DNA from: Bradyrhizobium erythrophlei
Lineage (GTDB): Bacteria; Pseudomonadota; Alphaproteobacteria; Rhizobiales; Xanthobacteraceae
NCBI GenBank assembly: GCA_900129675.1
Contig: FSRD01000001.1
Coordinates: 8,588,724 to 8,652,723 of the forward strand
DNA: 64,000 nucleotides
Direction of reading: 5' to 3'
Position 1 is the stretch's first letter; each line of letters opens with the position of its first letter. A program made the position numbers and the translations under genes. The notes under the pieces are model-generated. The model was not told where the DNA came from. It did not search any database and saw only the letters and a list, made by a program, of their open reading frames with translations. Shown piece after piece: positions 36,381 through 45,981 of this stretch.

Positions 36381-37622
36381 TCAATCCGGCCGAAGAGCCG
36401 TGTCCGACCGTACTTTCGAAACTTCCATGGGCGCCACTGACGCAGCGGCGCCACCCCAACTATTCCGTACGTAGGTGAGAACAGCGGCCACTTCGGCGTC
36501 GTCCAACTGCTTCCCGTAGGATGGCATGCCCGGCCCCGTTTCTTGGCTCCGCGTCTGCACGCTTCTTGCGCCTCGGAGGATCAAGCGTATCGACGTCGTC
36601 GGGTCATCCGATCGAACCATCGACGAGTCCGAGATCGAGGGGAAGAGCTCGTTCGCGCCCTTGCCTTCCAGGCCGTGACACGCCGAGCATTGATCACGGT
36701 AGATCGCGGCGCCGGCGACCATCGCGGGGTCGTCGGCCGGCAGCGCGGAAGGCGCCTGGCTTCTTCCGGGCAGCGACTTCAGGTAAGCCGCGATCGCCGC
36801 GAGATCCCGATCCGTCATCTTGGCAGTCGACAAGGCCACCACCTCGCCCATTGGGCCCGTAGCCGCCGTGACACGGTTGTGACCTGACTTCAGGTAGGCG
36901 ACGACGTCCTCCTTCGACCAGCGGCCCAACCCGAGCCTTGCGTCGCCCGTGATGTCCGGAGCCGACCAGCCCTGCAGATACGTCCCCTGAAGATAGCGAT
37001 CGGCTTTATCGCCGCCGAGCGCGGTCTTCGGCGTGTGGCAGGCGCCGCAATGTGCAGGACCGTCCACCAAGAACGCGCCGCGATTCCACTCGGCCGACTG
37101 AGCTGGGTTTGGTCGATACTCGCCGTCCTTGAAATAGAGCGCGTTCCAAACACCCAGACTCGCGCGGATGTTGAACGGAAACGGCAACGTGTTCGCGATC
37201 ACTGCGTTACGCACCGGCGTCATGGTGTTAAGGTAGGCGCGGATCGCCAGCACGTCGTCGCGCGACATCTTGGTGTAGGCATTGTAGGGCATCGCCGGAT
37301 AGAGCTTCGAGCCGTCGCGCCCTACTCCATGCCGGACCGCAGCGTCGAACTGCTCGTCGCTCCGGGCGCCGATTCCGGTCTCGGGATCGGGTGTAATGTT
37401 CGCCGCGATGATATTGCCGAACGGAGTCTCGATCGCACGACCACCGGCAAACGGCTGGCCGCTATCGGGCACCGTATGGCAGCTTGCGCAATCGGAAAGG
37501 ATCGACAGGTAGCGCCCTCGCTCGATCTGGGTGAACTCCTGCGGATCGGAAGCGCCGGCCCAAGCGCTGGTGCTGCATGACAGAACGGCCAAAGCAGCGA
37601 TTCGGCTCAGGAACCTAGCCAT
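36381..37622 (-). CDS. Triheme cytochrome c subunit of an FAD-dependent dehydrogenase
   Basis: 413 residues from ATG 37622 with a signal peptide (MARFLSRIAALAVLSCS then AWA), so periplasmic. Three CxxCH haem sites (CASCH, CGACH, CSACH) are spaced as in the cytochrome subunit of alcohol, gluconate and fructose dehydrogenases, which passes electrons to ubiquinone or oxidases. The start overlaps the 3' end of the GMC gene by 8 bases, indicating coupling. Last gene of the three-gene operon. Confidence 0.92.
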   Translation of the reverse strand: MARFLSRIAALAVLSCSTSAWAGASDPQEFTQIERGRYLSILSDCASCHTVPDSGQPFAGGRAIETPFGNIIAANITPDPETGIGARSDEQFDAAVRHGVGRDGSKLYPAMPYNAYTKMSRDDVLAIRAYLNTMTPVRNAVIANTLPFPFNIRASLGVWNALYFKDGEYRPNPAQSAEWNRGAFLVDGPAHCGACHTPKTALGGDKADRYLQGTYLQGWSAPDITGDARLGLGRWSKEDVVAYLKSGHNRVTAATGPMGEVVALSTAKMTDRDLAAIAAYLKSLPGRSQAPSALPADDPAMVAGAAIYRDQCSACHGLEGKGANELFPSISDSSMVRSDDPTTSIRLILRGARSVQTRSQETGPGMPSYGKQLDDAEVAAVLTYVRNSWGGAAASVAPMEVSKVRSDTALRPD

Positions 37623-39393
37623 CGATAAGCCTCCCGGGGCTCTGGAGATACTTGGTTCGGATTGCATCCGCAGCCCAGTAAGCGAGAGCGCCCACCGTCA
37701 GCGTCGGGTTGTAGCCAGGATTCTGAGGGAAGGCGCTGGCTCCCAGAACGAAGAGGTTCGATACGTCCCAGCTCTGCAGATAGCGATTCACAACGCTTGT
37801 GTTCGGATCGGTGCCCATCACCGCGCCGCCGTTGATGTGCGTGGTCTGATACGTAGTCATGTCGTACGGCGCGGTGCGGTACGTCGGTGCGACTTTCTCC
37901 GCGCCCATGGCCTTGATGATCTCTGCGAACTTGTCCGTGAGAAACTTGTTCTGCTTCACCTCGTTCGGCTTTAGATCCATTGTGATCCGCATCAATGGCC
38001 TGCCGAAGCGGTCCTTGTAGGTCGGGTCGAGATCCAGATAGATGTCCCGGTACGAATAGAAGCCACCATGGACGCCAGTGCCGGGCTTTACGGTTGACAG
38101 GTAGTAGTGCTTCACGGTCTGCTTCCATTCCGCGCCCCAGGACGGCGTTCCCGGTGGAACGAGCGTGCTTTCGATCGGCCGGGCCCCGGTCTGGACCTGG
38201 CCGATGTAGCCGCCGCCGACGAACCCGTGCGGGCCATGATCGAAGTTGTCGCCGTTGAACTCGTCGACACACATTCCGATCGAGCCCGATCCGATGAAAG
38301 GATTGAAATTGTACTTCTTCGGATCGAAGAAGCCGTTCACCGACGAGATCGTCTGGTGCGAATAGTTGCGCCCTACCGTGCCGACGTTCGCGACGGGATC
38401 GTAAGGCTTTCCGATCTTCGAATGCAGCAGCAGTTGAACGTTGAAGATCGAGAATGCCGAGAGGATGACGAGATCGGCCGGCTGCTCCCACTCCTCGCCA
38501 CTCGCGTCGACGAACACGACTCCGGTCGCTCTTTTGCCGGTCCTGTCGACCTCGATCCGGAGCACTTCCGAATTGGCGCGGGCCGAGAAATTGTCCTTCC
38601 TGATGAGATGCGGAAGAATCGTGGTTTGCGGGCTCGCCTTCGAGTAGTTGGCGCAGCCGAACCATTCGCAGAAGCCGCAGTAGGTGCACGGCCCCATCTT
38701 CATACCGAGCGGATTCGTGTAGGCCGTAGACAGATTGCCGGAAGGCTGAGGGAACGGCTTGTAGCCGAGCTCGCGCGCCGCTTTCGCGAACAACGTATGA
38801 CTGAAGGGTTGCGGTTGCGCCAGCGTGGGATAGGGACGGCCCCGCGGCCCTTCGAAAGGATTACCACCCTCCATAATCTGGCCACGGAGGTTGCCAGCGG
38901 TACCCGACGTGCCGCACGTGTATTCGAAACGATCGTAGAAGGGTTCGAGCTCGTCGTAAGTGACGCCCCAATCCTGGATCGTCATATCTTCGGGGAGAAA
39001 CGAAGCGCCGTAGCGCTGCGTGAGATGCGTCTTCAGCACGAAGTCCGACGGCAGGAAGCGCCACATCTCCCCGTTCCAGTGTACCCCGCCCCCTCCGACG
39101 CCGTTCGGCGGCATGAAAGCGCCCCAGCTACGGATTGGGAGCGCCGTCTGGTCCATCTTGTTGCGGAACGTGAACGTCATCTGCTCGGGCCGCGCGAATA
39201 GTTCGTGCCGGATGCGGTAGCGCAATTCGTCCTGCATGTAGGTGGGCGGGAAGTCCGTCGGCGAATCGCGCCAAGGACCGCGTTCGATGGCCATGACCTC
39301 GAGCCCTTCATCCGTCAGTTCGTTGGCCATGATGGAGCCGGTCCATCCGAGCCCGATGATGACGACGTCTTTCTTCGGAAGCCTTTTCGCCAT
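37615..39393 (-). CDS. GMC oxidoreductase, catalytic FAD subunit
   Basis: 592 residues from ATG 39393. FAD-binding start DVVIIGLGWTGSIMANELTD (GxGxxG-like), then GVGGGGVHWNGEMWRF, TYCGFCEWFGC, and the C-terminal active-site region THINGGAVMGTDP (His) and NPTLTVGALAYWAAD. This is the large subunit of membrane-associated gluconate/2-keto-gluconate/sorbitol-type dehydrogenases. Lacking its own signal peptide, it is usually exported with the small subunit. The four Cys in GPCTYCGFCEWFGC could hold an iron-sulfur cluster, as in related enzymes. Sugar substrate unknown. Confidence 0.92.
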   Translation of the reverse strand: MAKRLPKKDVVIIGLGWTGSIMANELTDEGLEVMAIERGPWRDSPTDFPPTYMQDELRYRIRHELFARPEQMTFTFRNKMDQTALPIRSWGAFMPPNGVGGGGVHWNGEMWRFLPSDFVLKTHLTQRYGASFLPEDMTIQDWGVTYDELEPFYDRFEYTCGTSGTAGNLRGQIMEGGNPFEGPRGRPYPTLAQPQPFSHTLFAKAARELGYKPFPQPSGNLSTAYTNPLGMKMGPCTYCGFCEWFGCANYSKASPQTTILPHLIRKDNFSARANSEVLRIEVDRTGKRATGVVFVDASGEEWEQPADLVILSAFSIFNVQLLLHSKIGKPYDPVANVGTVGRNYSHQTISSVNGFFDPKKYNFNPFIGSGSIGMCVDEFNGDNFDHGPHGFVGGGYIGQVQTGARPIESTLVPPGTPSWGAEWKQTVKHYYLSTVKPGTGVHGGFYSYRDIYLDLDPTYKDRFGRPLMRITMDLKPNEVKQNKFLTDKFAEIIKAMGAEKVAPTYRTAPYDMTTYQTTHINGGAVMGTDPNTSVVNRYLQSWDVSNLFVLGASAFPQNPGYNPTLTVGALAYWAADAIRTKYLQSPGRLIDG

Positions 39394-39398
39394 CGCTT

Positions 39399-40154
39399 TT
39401 ACCTCTGCGCCCGCGTATTCCACTCAGCCCGGCCCGTGAGGCCGACCGGCGGCAATGGGAACTTCTCGTTGTGACGCCCGACCCAATCCAGGTAGTTGTA
39501 CCTAGCTCCGGGAAAGCCGATCATCTTCCACGCGACCATGTCGCGATTGCCGCCGTAGAGCGGGTCCGCGAAGAACCCCATCTGCACGTCCTTAACGACC
39601 TGAGCGAAGAATGCCTTGCCGTCGACGTCGTCGAGCTTCACCTTCTCGGCCTCGATATCCTTGAGGAACCGATGCTGGTCTTCCGTCAATAGTTCGAAGA
39701 ACGGTTTGCCGCCGAACCGCGACTTGCTTGCCTTGTCGAAGGCGGCAAGGAATTCGCGGTATTCCTGCGCGGGCCCCTTCTCCGACTGATGGCCCTGGTT
39801 CTTCATGCCCTTCATGAAGGGCGGCCGGATGTAGAGGCCTTCCTGACGTCCGTAAGGACCCGCGAGCTGCCGGTCGATGTACACGGCGCTGCCAGCGTCC
39901 TTGCCTCCTGGCGTTTCCCGGTCCGGAGGGATGATCTGATCCGCGAGCGCTTCGACCGTCCGCCCTTCGTCGGGCGTGAAGTAGACCCACGGTCCAAGCG
40001 TCACGGGATCCGGCGGATTGCCTGCATTCGGCGTCCATGGGAGGTGGTCGAGGATCGTCGTCGCGTTCGCGCGCGAGCCCCGGAAGATCAGATAGGCTGC
40101 TCCGGCAAGGACGGCGCGCCGATGCACCGAAAGTCGACTGTATTTGTCTGTCAT
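39399..40154 (-). CDS. Gluconate 2-dehydrogenase subunit 3-type small subunit
   Basis: 251 residues beginning with a Tat-like leader (SVHRRAVLAGAAYLIFRGSR) that probably carries the FAD subunit across the membrane. The body (YFTPDEGRTVEALADQIIPP, AGSAVYIDRQLAGPYG, GGNRDMVAWKMIGFPGARY) is the gluconate 2-dehydrogenase subunit 3 family. First gene of the operon; the next starts five bases after its stop. The promoter must lie in the 330 bases upstream, where no 18-bp operator was found. Confidence 0.9.
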   Translation of the reverse strand: MTDKYSRLSVHRRAVLAGAAYLIFRGSRANATTILDHLPWTPNAGNPPDPVTLGPWVYFTPDEGRTVEALADQIIPPDRETPGGKDAGSAVYIDRQLAGPYGRQEGLYIRPPFMKGMKNQGHQSEKGPAQEYREFLAAFDKASKSRFGGKPFFELLTEDQHRFLKDIEAEKVKLDDVDGKAFFAQVVKDVQMGFFADPLYGGNRDMVAWKMIGFPGARYNYLDWVGRHNEKFPLPPVGLTGRAEWNTRAQR

Positions 40155-40484
40155 TCGCTTTTCTTTTTCGCTTCCACCCTCGATCGACAGTACGACAATC
40201 GACCGCTTCCATGATCACGCGCCCAGGATATCGCGCTCGCATGGACGTTCGCGCAGCGGCGATTCCTTCCTTCACGTCGCGAACTCTCCATCACCGCAGC
40301 TTCGGAGGCATGTGAAATCCGGCTAAATTCCGTGAAAGAACGAAAGCGCTCGGCCGTATCCCACTGATGCGACTGAGGTCCAGGCGCAAAGCAGCGCGAG
40401 CCACCTTAAGATTTCGATAGAACGACGCTCGGCGAGCCGCCTTCCTCTCCGACGCGAACGGGTTTTCGCCATTGCAGAGACAAC
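40155..40484. other. Divergent promoter region, dehydrogenase operon and tautomerase
   Basis: 330 bases with no gene. It must hold the start signals for both flanking units. I see no copy of the CTAYCT-N6-AGATAG repeat here. Confidence 0.4.
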
Positions 40485-40865
40485 ATGCCGCTCGCACGCA
40501 TCGACCTCCGCAAGGGCGAAAACGCCAACTACCGCCGCGAAGTGAGCCGCGTCGTTTACGAAGCCATGGTCTCCATCGGCGCGCCGGCGAACGATCGCTT
40601 TCAGGTGATCGCCGAGCACGATGCCGAGAATTTCGTTTACGACCCAAACTACCTCGGGATCGCTCGCAGCGACGACCTCGTTATCATCCAGATCACCTGG
40701 AACGAAGGTCGGACGACCGAGCAGAAAAAGCAACTGTTCAAGTCCATCGCAAAAGAACTCGCGAAGGCCGTCGGCATCCGGATCGAAGATGTTTTCGTCA
40801 CGCGCGTGGATGTTAAGCGGGAAAATTGGTCGTTCGGGAACGGCATCGCGCAATACGCCACCTAA
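40485..40865 (+). CDS. Tautomerase family protein
   Basis: 126 residues beginning Met-Pro-Leu-Ala-Arg, so Pro1 would be exposed as the catalytic base after Met removal, as in the 4-oxalocrotonate tautomerase superfamily. Length and blocks (IDLRKGENANYRREVSRVVY, FQVIAEHD, VIIQITWNEGRTTEQKKQLF, EDVFV) suit the fused-repeat malonate semialdehyde decarboxylase-like branch rather than the 62-residue tautomerases. It could act on enol or quinone-type products of aromatic breakdown. A single gene. Confidence 0.85.
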   Translation: MPLARIDLRKGENANYRREVSRVVYEAMVSIGAPANDRFQVIAEHDAENFVYDPNYLGIARSDDLVIIQITWNEGRTTEQKKQLFKSIAKELAKAVGIRIEDVFVTRVDVKRENWSFGNGIAQYAT

Positions 40866-41423
40866 CGTGCTTTTTTCTCGCATTCGCAGCAACGGCTTTT
40901 CACGACATTTCACTCGCGGCGAAGGGCACGAGAGAAGCAATCTCCATCTTGTCGCGACGGGGGTCGACGGCGGCGAGCCAGGCGACGGAGCGTGCGTTCG
41001 CACGATCCCTCGAGGTAAGTCGACCGACGGCCCTGCCGCGTCGGGCAACCTCCAGAGCCGCGAGCCACCGCCATGCAAACCGTAGCCGCCACTGCCCACC
41101 TTTCGCCCGAAGAGCGACGGGAGCTCGAATCGGTCACCCTCGCATACCGAAGCGGGTGGCAACGTCGAGCAGCCGTCCGAACACGCGATCCCGACGCCGG
41201 CCCCGCAGCGGGCCGGCGTCGGGAGAAGCCCTCGAAACCTGGAGCCGCTACGGGGGACCGCACGTCTGGTCACCGTCCGGTGCCGCGGGCGCCTGCCCGG
41301 TCCGTTATTCGATCAATCCGCCGTGTTTTTTGGACCGGCGCGGAGTGGATCGCCCTTTCACGCCTTCCAAACCCGTTGAAACTCGGAGGTTTTCTCCGCC
41401 CTGGCCGCAATGCATATGGCCAT
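40866..41423. other. Long intergenic region, no gene supported
   Basis: 560 bases upstream of the RND operon operators. Frames here are rich in Arg and Pro without family features. A short stretch near 41338 reading GAEWIAL echoes the start of the winged-helix regulators, but nothing follows it. Confidence 0.35.
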
Positions 41424-41441
41424 CTCTCTATCAGTAGATAG
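41424..41441 (+). promoter_or_regulatory. TetR-type operator, RND operon (distal)
   Basis: CTCTCT-ATCAGT-AGATAG, ending 3 bases before the -35 box. Confidence 0.8.
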
Positions 41442-41444
41442 AGG

Positions 41445-41473
41445 TTGACAGTTTCAGATTTTCTATCTATCAC
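41445..41473 (+). promoter_or_regulatory. Sigma70-type promoter of the RND operon
   Basis: TTGACA (41445-41450) and TATCAC (41468-41473), 17-base spacer. An extra half-site CTATCT (41463-41468) overlaps the -10 box. Confidence 0.65.
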
Positions 41474-41481
41474 CCCATTAT

Positions 41482-41499
41482 TGATCTATCGATAGGTAG
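41482..41499 (+). promoter_or_regulatory. TetR-type operator, RND operon (proximal)
   Basis: TGATCT-ATCGAT-AGGTAG, just after the -10 box; 17 bases before the ATG, with the AACAGGAGG ribosome binding site in between. Confidence 0.75.
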
Positions 41500-41516
41500 A
41501 TGAACAGGAGGCCGCC

Positions 41517-42743
41517 ATGTCAGAATCCACTATTCAGGCACGTGTCACCCATTTCCCCGGTCGCCGTTCTTCACGCAAAACGGTGATGAGCGTGAAGGCA
41601 TGGCTGGGAACCGCCGTCGCCTTGGGCATCCTCGGGACCAGCGTCATCCTCGGGCCGTCCTATTTTGGCCACTCGGCGATGGCTTCGGCACCGTTGGCGC
41701 CGACGGTCGCTGTCAGCATTCCTGCCGAGCAGAACATCGAGAGGCGTCTTCTGTTTCTCGGCCAGTTCTCCGCCGTGCAGCAGGTGGAACTCCGGCCGCA
41801 AGTCGGCGGCACCCTGAACAAGATCGCATTCAAGGACGGCGACATCGTCCATGAGGGCGACCTCCTCTTCGAGATCGACCCGACTCCCTACCAAATCAGG
41901 CTGAACCAAGCGACGGCGCAGCTCCAGACGGCGCGCGCCAAACTCGAATTAGCCACTCTTCAGTCCGGGCGCGCCGATACATTGAAGCAGAGCGGCTTCG
42001 GAACGATCGAGAACGCGGACCAGCGCGCCGCGGACAAGAAGGCCGCCCAAGCAGCCGTCGACGACGCCCAGGCCGCGGTTCACGACGCTCAGTTCGATCT
42101 CGACCACACCCGCATGATGGCGCCGTTCACCGGCCGCATCGGAACGCACATGGTCTCCGTCGGCAACCTGGTCGCGGGCAGCCGGGCAGCGACATCGCCG
42201 ACCACGCTCTTGGCCACGCTGGTTTCCGTGGACTCGATCTACCTGAACTTCGACATGAGCGAATCCGACTACGCGACATTCCAGCGCGAACGTCAGAGGC
42301 AGATGGGCCCCTTGGCCGACACGGTCGAGGTAGCGCTCAACGGCGAAAGCTTCAGCCGGCAAGGCACGCTGGATTTCGTCGATAACACGCTCGACCGCTC
42401 CAGCGGGACCATTCATGCGCGGGCGACCGTTCCGAACACCGACGGGCTCTTGACGCCGGGCCAATTCGCCAGACTGCGCGTTGCGGTTTCGAAGCCCGAG
42501 CCGGCGCTCCTCGTCCCCGATGCCTCTGTTCTGCCGGACCAATCTGACCACGTCGTATTGACCGTCGGTCCTGACGGGGTCGTCACGTCGAAGAAGGTGT
42601 TGCTGGGCGATCTTCGCGGCGGACTTCGCGTCATCCAGGCAGGCCTGACCCCTTCGGACCGCGTCATCATCGAAGGCATGCCGATGGCCCGCCCCGGCGC
42701 GAAGGTGAACGCCGAAACCAAGACCCTCTTCGCACAGAATTGA
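41517..42743 (+). CDS. RND efflux periplasmic adaptor
   Basis: 408-residue AcrA/MexE-type membrane-fusion protein with one N-terminal anchor (about 28-48) and the lipoyl and barrel blocks VELRPQVGGTLNKIAFKDGD and APFTGRIGTHMVSVGNLVAG. It is the close twin of the orphan adaptor at 10831-12054, sharing long identical runs in the hairpin and C-terminal domain (LVPDASVLPDQSDH). It is followed after 70 bases by its pump, so this is the complete system. No outer-membrane channel gene is present. Under the double operator at 41424/41482. Confidence 0.93.
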   Translation: MSESTIQARVTHFPGRRSSRKTVMSVKAWLGTAVALGILGTSVILGPSYFGHSAMASAPLAPTVAVSIPAEQNIERRLLFLGQFSAVQQVELRPQVGGTLNKIAFKDGDIVHEGDLLFEIDPTPYQIRLNQATAQLQTARAKLELATLQSGRADTLKQSGFGTIENADQRAADKKAAQAAVDDAQAAVHDAQFDLDHTRMMAPFTGRIGTHMVSVGNLVAGSRAATSPTTLLATLVSVDSIYLNFDMSESDYATFQRERQRQMGPLADTVEVALNGESFSRQGTLDFVDNTLDRSSGTIHARATVPNTDGLLTPGQFARLRVAVSKPEPALLVPDASVLPDQSDHVVLTVGPDGVVTSKKVLLGDLRGGLRVIQAGLTPSDRVIIEGMPMARPGAKVNAETKTLFAQN

Positions 42744-42813
42744 ACAACGCGACGAGCCCTCGGACCGAGGGGCTTCGGTCGTCGACAAGGCCAACGGGGC
42801 TCAGGAGCTAGAG

Positions 42814-45800
42814 ATGAAACTCGCGCATTTCTTCATCGATCATCCGCGTTTTGCGACGGTGATCAATATCTTCATCACGGTGTTCGGGCTCGCGACGCTC
42901 TCGTTCCTTCCGGTCGCTCAATATCCGAACATCGTGCCGCCGACCGTGCAGATCACGACGACCTATCCCGGCGCTTCCGCCGAGACGATCGCGCGGACTG
43001 TGGCGACGCCGCTCGAACAGGCGGTAAACGGCGTGGAGAACATGGACTACATCTCCAGCCAGTCGACCGGCAACGGCGCACTGACCATCACGGTCATCTT
43101 CAAGATCGGTACCGACGTCAACACGTCGCTGATGCTGACCCGCAACCGCGTGCAGGACACGCTGGCGCGGCTTCCGCAGGAGGTCCAGCTCCAGGGCGTG
43201 CAGGTCAAGAAGACCATTCCCGCCCTGCTCCTCGGTATCCACCCTTACTCTCCGGACGGATCGCGCAGTGCCGAGTACATCTCCAACTATATGATCCTCC
43301 ACGTGAAGGACGAGATCGCCCGTCTTCCGGGCGTCGCGGACTTCTGGACCTTGGGCGAGCGACAGTTCGCCATGCGGATCTGGATCGATCCGGACAAGGC
43401 GGCAGCGAACGACATCAGCGCGAACGACATCCTTAACGTCTTGCGCGCGCAGAATGCCCAGGTGTCCGCCGGCGTGCTCAACGCCCCCCCGGTGGCCAGC
43501 GATTCCGCCGGCGCCTATGAGATCAACGTCGAGGCACTGGGCCGACTTACGACGCCGGAGGAATTCGGCGACATCATCGTCAAGTCCGATGCCTCCGGTC
43601 GCGTAACGCGCATCCGCGACATCGGCAGGGTCGAACTGGGTTCTGCGGACTACGGCTCGATCGCTTACGCGGACCGCGCCCCGTCTGCTCCCTTCTGGGT
43701 CATCGCCACTCCCGGTGCCGACGTGGTCAAGGTCGAGCACGCGGTGTGGGACAAGATGGCGGAACTCAAGAAGGACTTCCCGCCCGGTCTCGATTACATC
43801 AACATCTACGATCCCACGACTTTCGTCAGCCAGTCCATCGACGAAGTCATGAAGACGATCGGCATCGCGATCCTCTTGGTGATCGGCGTCGTCTTCATCT
43901 TCCTGCAGAGCTGGCGCGCCACGATCATCCCGGTGATTGCGATCCCGATCTCGTTGATCGGCGCCTTCTCCATCCTCGGCATGTTCGGCGTGTCGATCAA
44001 CAATCTGTCTTTGTTCGGCCTGGTCTTGGCCGTCGGAATCGTGGTCGACGACGCGATCGTCGTGGTCGAAAACGTCGAGCGAAACATGGAACTGGGCATG
44101 TCTCCGAAGGAGGCTGCCCACAAGACCATGGACGAGGTGGATACCGCGCTGATCGCGATCGCGCTCACCTTGTGCGCCGTGTTCGGTCCGACGGCCTTCA
44201 TCTCCGGCATCTCCGGACTGTTCTTCAAGCAGTTCGCGATGACCATCGCCGCCTCGACGGTCATATCCTGCTTCGTCTCCCTGACGCTCAGCCCGGCCCT
44301 ATGTGCCGTGTTGCTCAAGCCGCATCACGGCCGAGACCATGAGCCGCGCGGGATCGCTAAATTTCTGCACACGGGGTTCGGCTACTTCAACGCCGGCTTC
44401 GAATGGATGTCCTCGAAATACGGCAGGGTGACGAGCCGCCTGGTGCGCGCCGGAGCGATCATGTTGACCGCCTACGTCGGCCTGATCGCGCTCACCGCCT
44501 TGCAGTTCTCCAGAATGCCGACCGGCTTCATTCCGGATCAGGACATCGGCTACCTGGTGTGCATCGTGCAGTTGCCGCCGGGCTCGAGCCTCACGAGGAC
44601 CGACAAGGTGCTCCGCGAGGTAAACGACATCATCCTGAAGACCCCCGGCGTCGAACACACCTCGCCGATCGCCGGTTTCGACGCGACCACGTCGACCAAC
44701 GCGCCGAACGCCGCGACGGACTTCCTGGCGCTGCCCTCCCTTTATGGCAAGCACATCAAGGGAGTGAACGCGGCCAAGATGCTGGCGGAAGTGCGCAAGC
44801 GTCTCTCTGTCATCAAGGACGCCAACGTCCTCGTCATCCAGCCTCCGCCGGTTCAAGGCCTCGGCAGCGCCGGCGGGTTCAAGTTGATGCTGGAGGACCG
44901 CAACAACCTCGGTCCCCAGGCTCTGGCGGACGCGACAAACAAGCTGGTCGCGGCAGCCAACAAGGATCCGACCTTCGGCGGCGTGTTCACGCTCTACAAC
45001 GCGGGATCGCCGTTCCTGTACGCGGACATCGATCGCCTGAAGGCGGAAAAGGTCGGCCTCACTCCGACGAACGTGTTCGCCGCCCTGCAGCTCTATCTCG
45101 GTTCGCAGTACGTCAACGACTTCAACTATCTCGGCCGCACCTTCCAGGTCCTGGTTCAGGGCGACCAGGAATTCCGTCGCACGCCGGAGGACATCGCCCG
45201 CCTCAAGGCTCGCAATGCCGCAGGCGAGATGGTGCCGATTGGAACGGTCGCGAACTTCCGCGACGAGACGCGACCCTACCGTGTCCCACGATACAACCTG
45301 TACCCCGCCTCGGAGATCCTGGGCGCCGGCGCGAACGGCATCTCGTCGGGCACGGCGATGGACCGGATGGAGCAACTCGCCAAAGAAGTCCTCCCCACTG
45401 GCGTGACCTTCGAGTGGACGGATCTGTCGCATCAGCAGAAGCAGCAGACCACACCGACGCTCGCCATCTTCGCAGCGTCTGCGGTCTTCGTCTTCCTCGT
45501 TCTGGCGGCGCAATACGAAAGCTGGAAGCTGCCGCTGTCGATCGTGTTGATCGTGCCGATGTGCCTTCTGGCCTCGGCGACAGGCCTTGCCTTCCGAGGC
45601 ATGGCGGTCGACATCCTCGCGCAGATTGGTTTCGTCGTGCTCGTCGGCCTAGCCGCGAAAAACGCGATCCTCATAGTGGAGTTCGCGCGCCAGAAGGAGG
45701 ATCGCGACGGTGACCGGCCGGAACAGGCCGCAACCGCAGCCGCCCAGACCCGCCTGCGTCCGATCCTGATGACGTCCTTCGCCTTCATCCTCGGCGTTTT

Positions 45801-45981
45801 CCCGCTCGCCATCGCGTCGGGCGCGGGGTCGGAGATGCGCCAGTCCCTCGGAACGGCAGTGTTCTTCGGAATGATCGGCGTGACCGTCTTCGGCCTCCTG
45901 TTCACGCCGGCCTTCTACACCTTCATCCGCAAACTCGGCGAGAAGAAGCGAATCAAGCAGCGGACCCTTAACGATGCCTGA
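42814..45981 (+). CDS. RND multidrug efflux pump (HAE1 family)
   Basis: 1055-residue inner-membrane proton antiporter with 12 membrane helices and two large periplasmic loops. HAE1 markers: start FFIDHPRFATVINIFITVFG, PVAQYPNIVPPTVQI, helix-4 proton-relay Asp pair GIVVDDAIVVVENVERNM, RMPTGFIPDQDIGY at the second half, and helix 10-11 GLAAKNAILIVEFAR. It exports hydrophobic drugs, or in rhizobia plant flavonoids, through an outer-membrane factor encoded elsewhere. It overlaps the AraC gene by 8 bases at its 3' end. Confidence 0.95.
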   Translation: MKLAHFFIDHPRFATVINIFITVFGLATLSFLPVAQYPNIVPPTVQITTTYPGASAETIARTVATPLEQAVNGVENMDYISSQSTGNGALTITVIFKIGTDVNTSLMLTRNRVQDTLARLPQEVQLQGVQVKKTIPALLLGIHPYSPDGSRSAEYISNYMILHVKDEIARLPGVADFWTLGERQFAMRIWIDPDKAAANDISANDILNVLRAQNAQVSAGVLNAPPVASDSAGAYEINVEALGRLTTPEEFGDIIVKSDASGRVTRIRDIGRVELGSADYGSIAYADRAPSAPFWVIATPGADVVKVEHAVWDKMAELKKDFPPGLDYINIYDPTTFVSQSIDEVMKTIGIAILLVIGVVFIFLQSWRATIIPVIAIPISLIGAFSILGMFGVSINNLSLFGLVLAVGIVVDDAIVVVENVERNMELGMSPKEAAHKTMDEVDTALIAIALTLCAVFGPTAFISGISGLFFKQFAMTIAASTVISCFVSLTLSPALCAVLLKPHHGRDHEPRGIAKFLHTGFGYFNAGFEWMSSKYGRVTSRLVRAGAIMLTAYVGLIALTALQFSRMPTGFIPDQDIGYLVCIVQLPPGSSLTRTDKVLREVNDIILKTPGVEHTSPIAGFDATTSTNAPNAATDFLALPSLYGKHIKGVNAAKMLAEVRKRLSVIKDANVLVIQPPPVQGLGSAGGFKLMLEDRNNLGPQALADATNKLVAAANKDPTFGGVFTLYNAGSPFLYADIDRLKAEKVGLTPTNVFAALQLYLGSQYVNDFNYLGRTFQVLVQGDQEFRRTPEDIARLKARNAAGEMVPIGTVANFRDETRPYRVPRYNLYPASEILGAGANGISSGTAMDRMEQLAKEVLPTGVTFEWTDLSHQQKQQTTPTLAIFAASAVFVFLVLAAQYESWKLPLSIVLIVPMCLLASATGLAFRGMAVDILAQIGFVVLVGLAAKNAILIVEFARQKEDRDGDRPEQAATAAAQTRLRPILMTSFAFILGVFPLAIASGAGSEMRQSLGTAVFFGMIGVTVFGLLFTPAFYTFIRKLGEKKRIKQRTLNDA

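Noticed and set aside
41073..41440. Possible fourth winged-helix regulator stub (GAEWIAL near 41338)
   Set aside because: Only about seven residues match and the following sequence has no winged-helix features; chance is likely.
42808..44121. 437-codon open frame antisense to the RND pump
   Set aside because: His/Asp/Arg-rich translation with no family features. It mirrors the codon pattern of the strongly conserved pump gene, a common effect in high-GC genomes.
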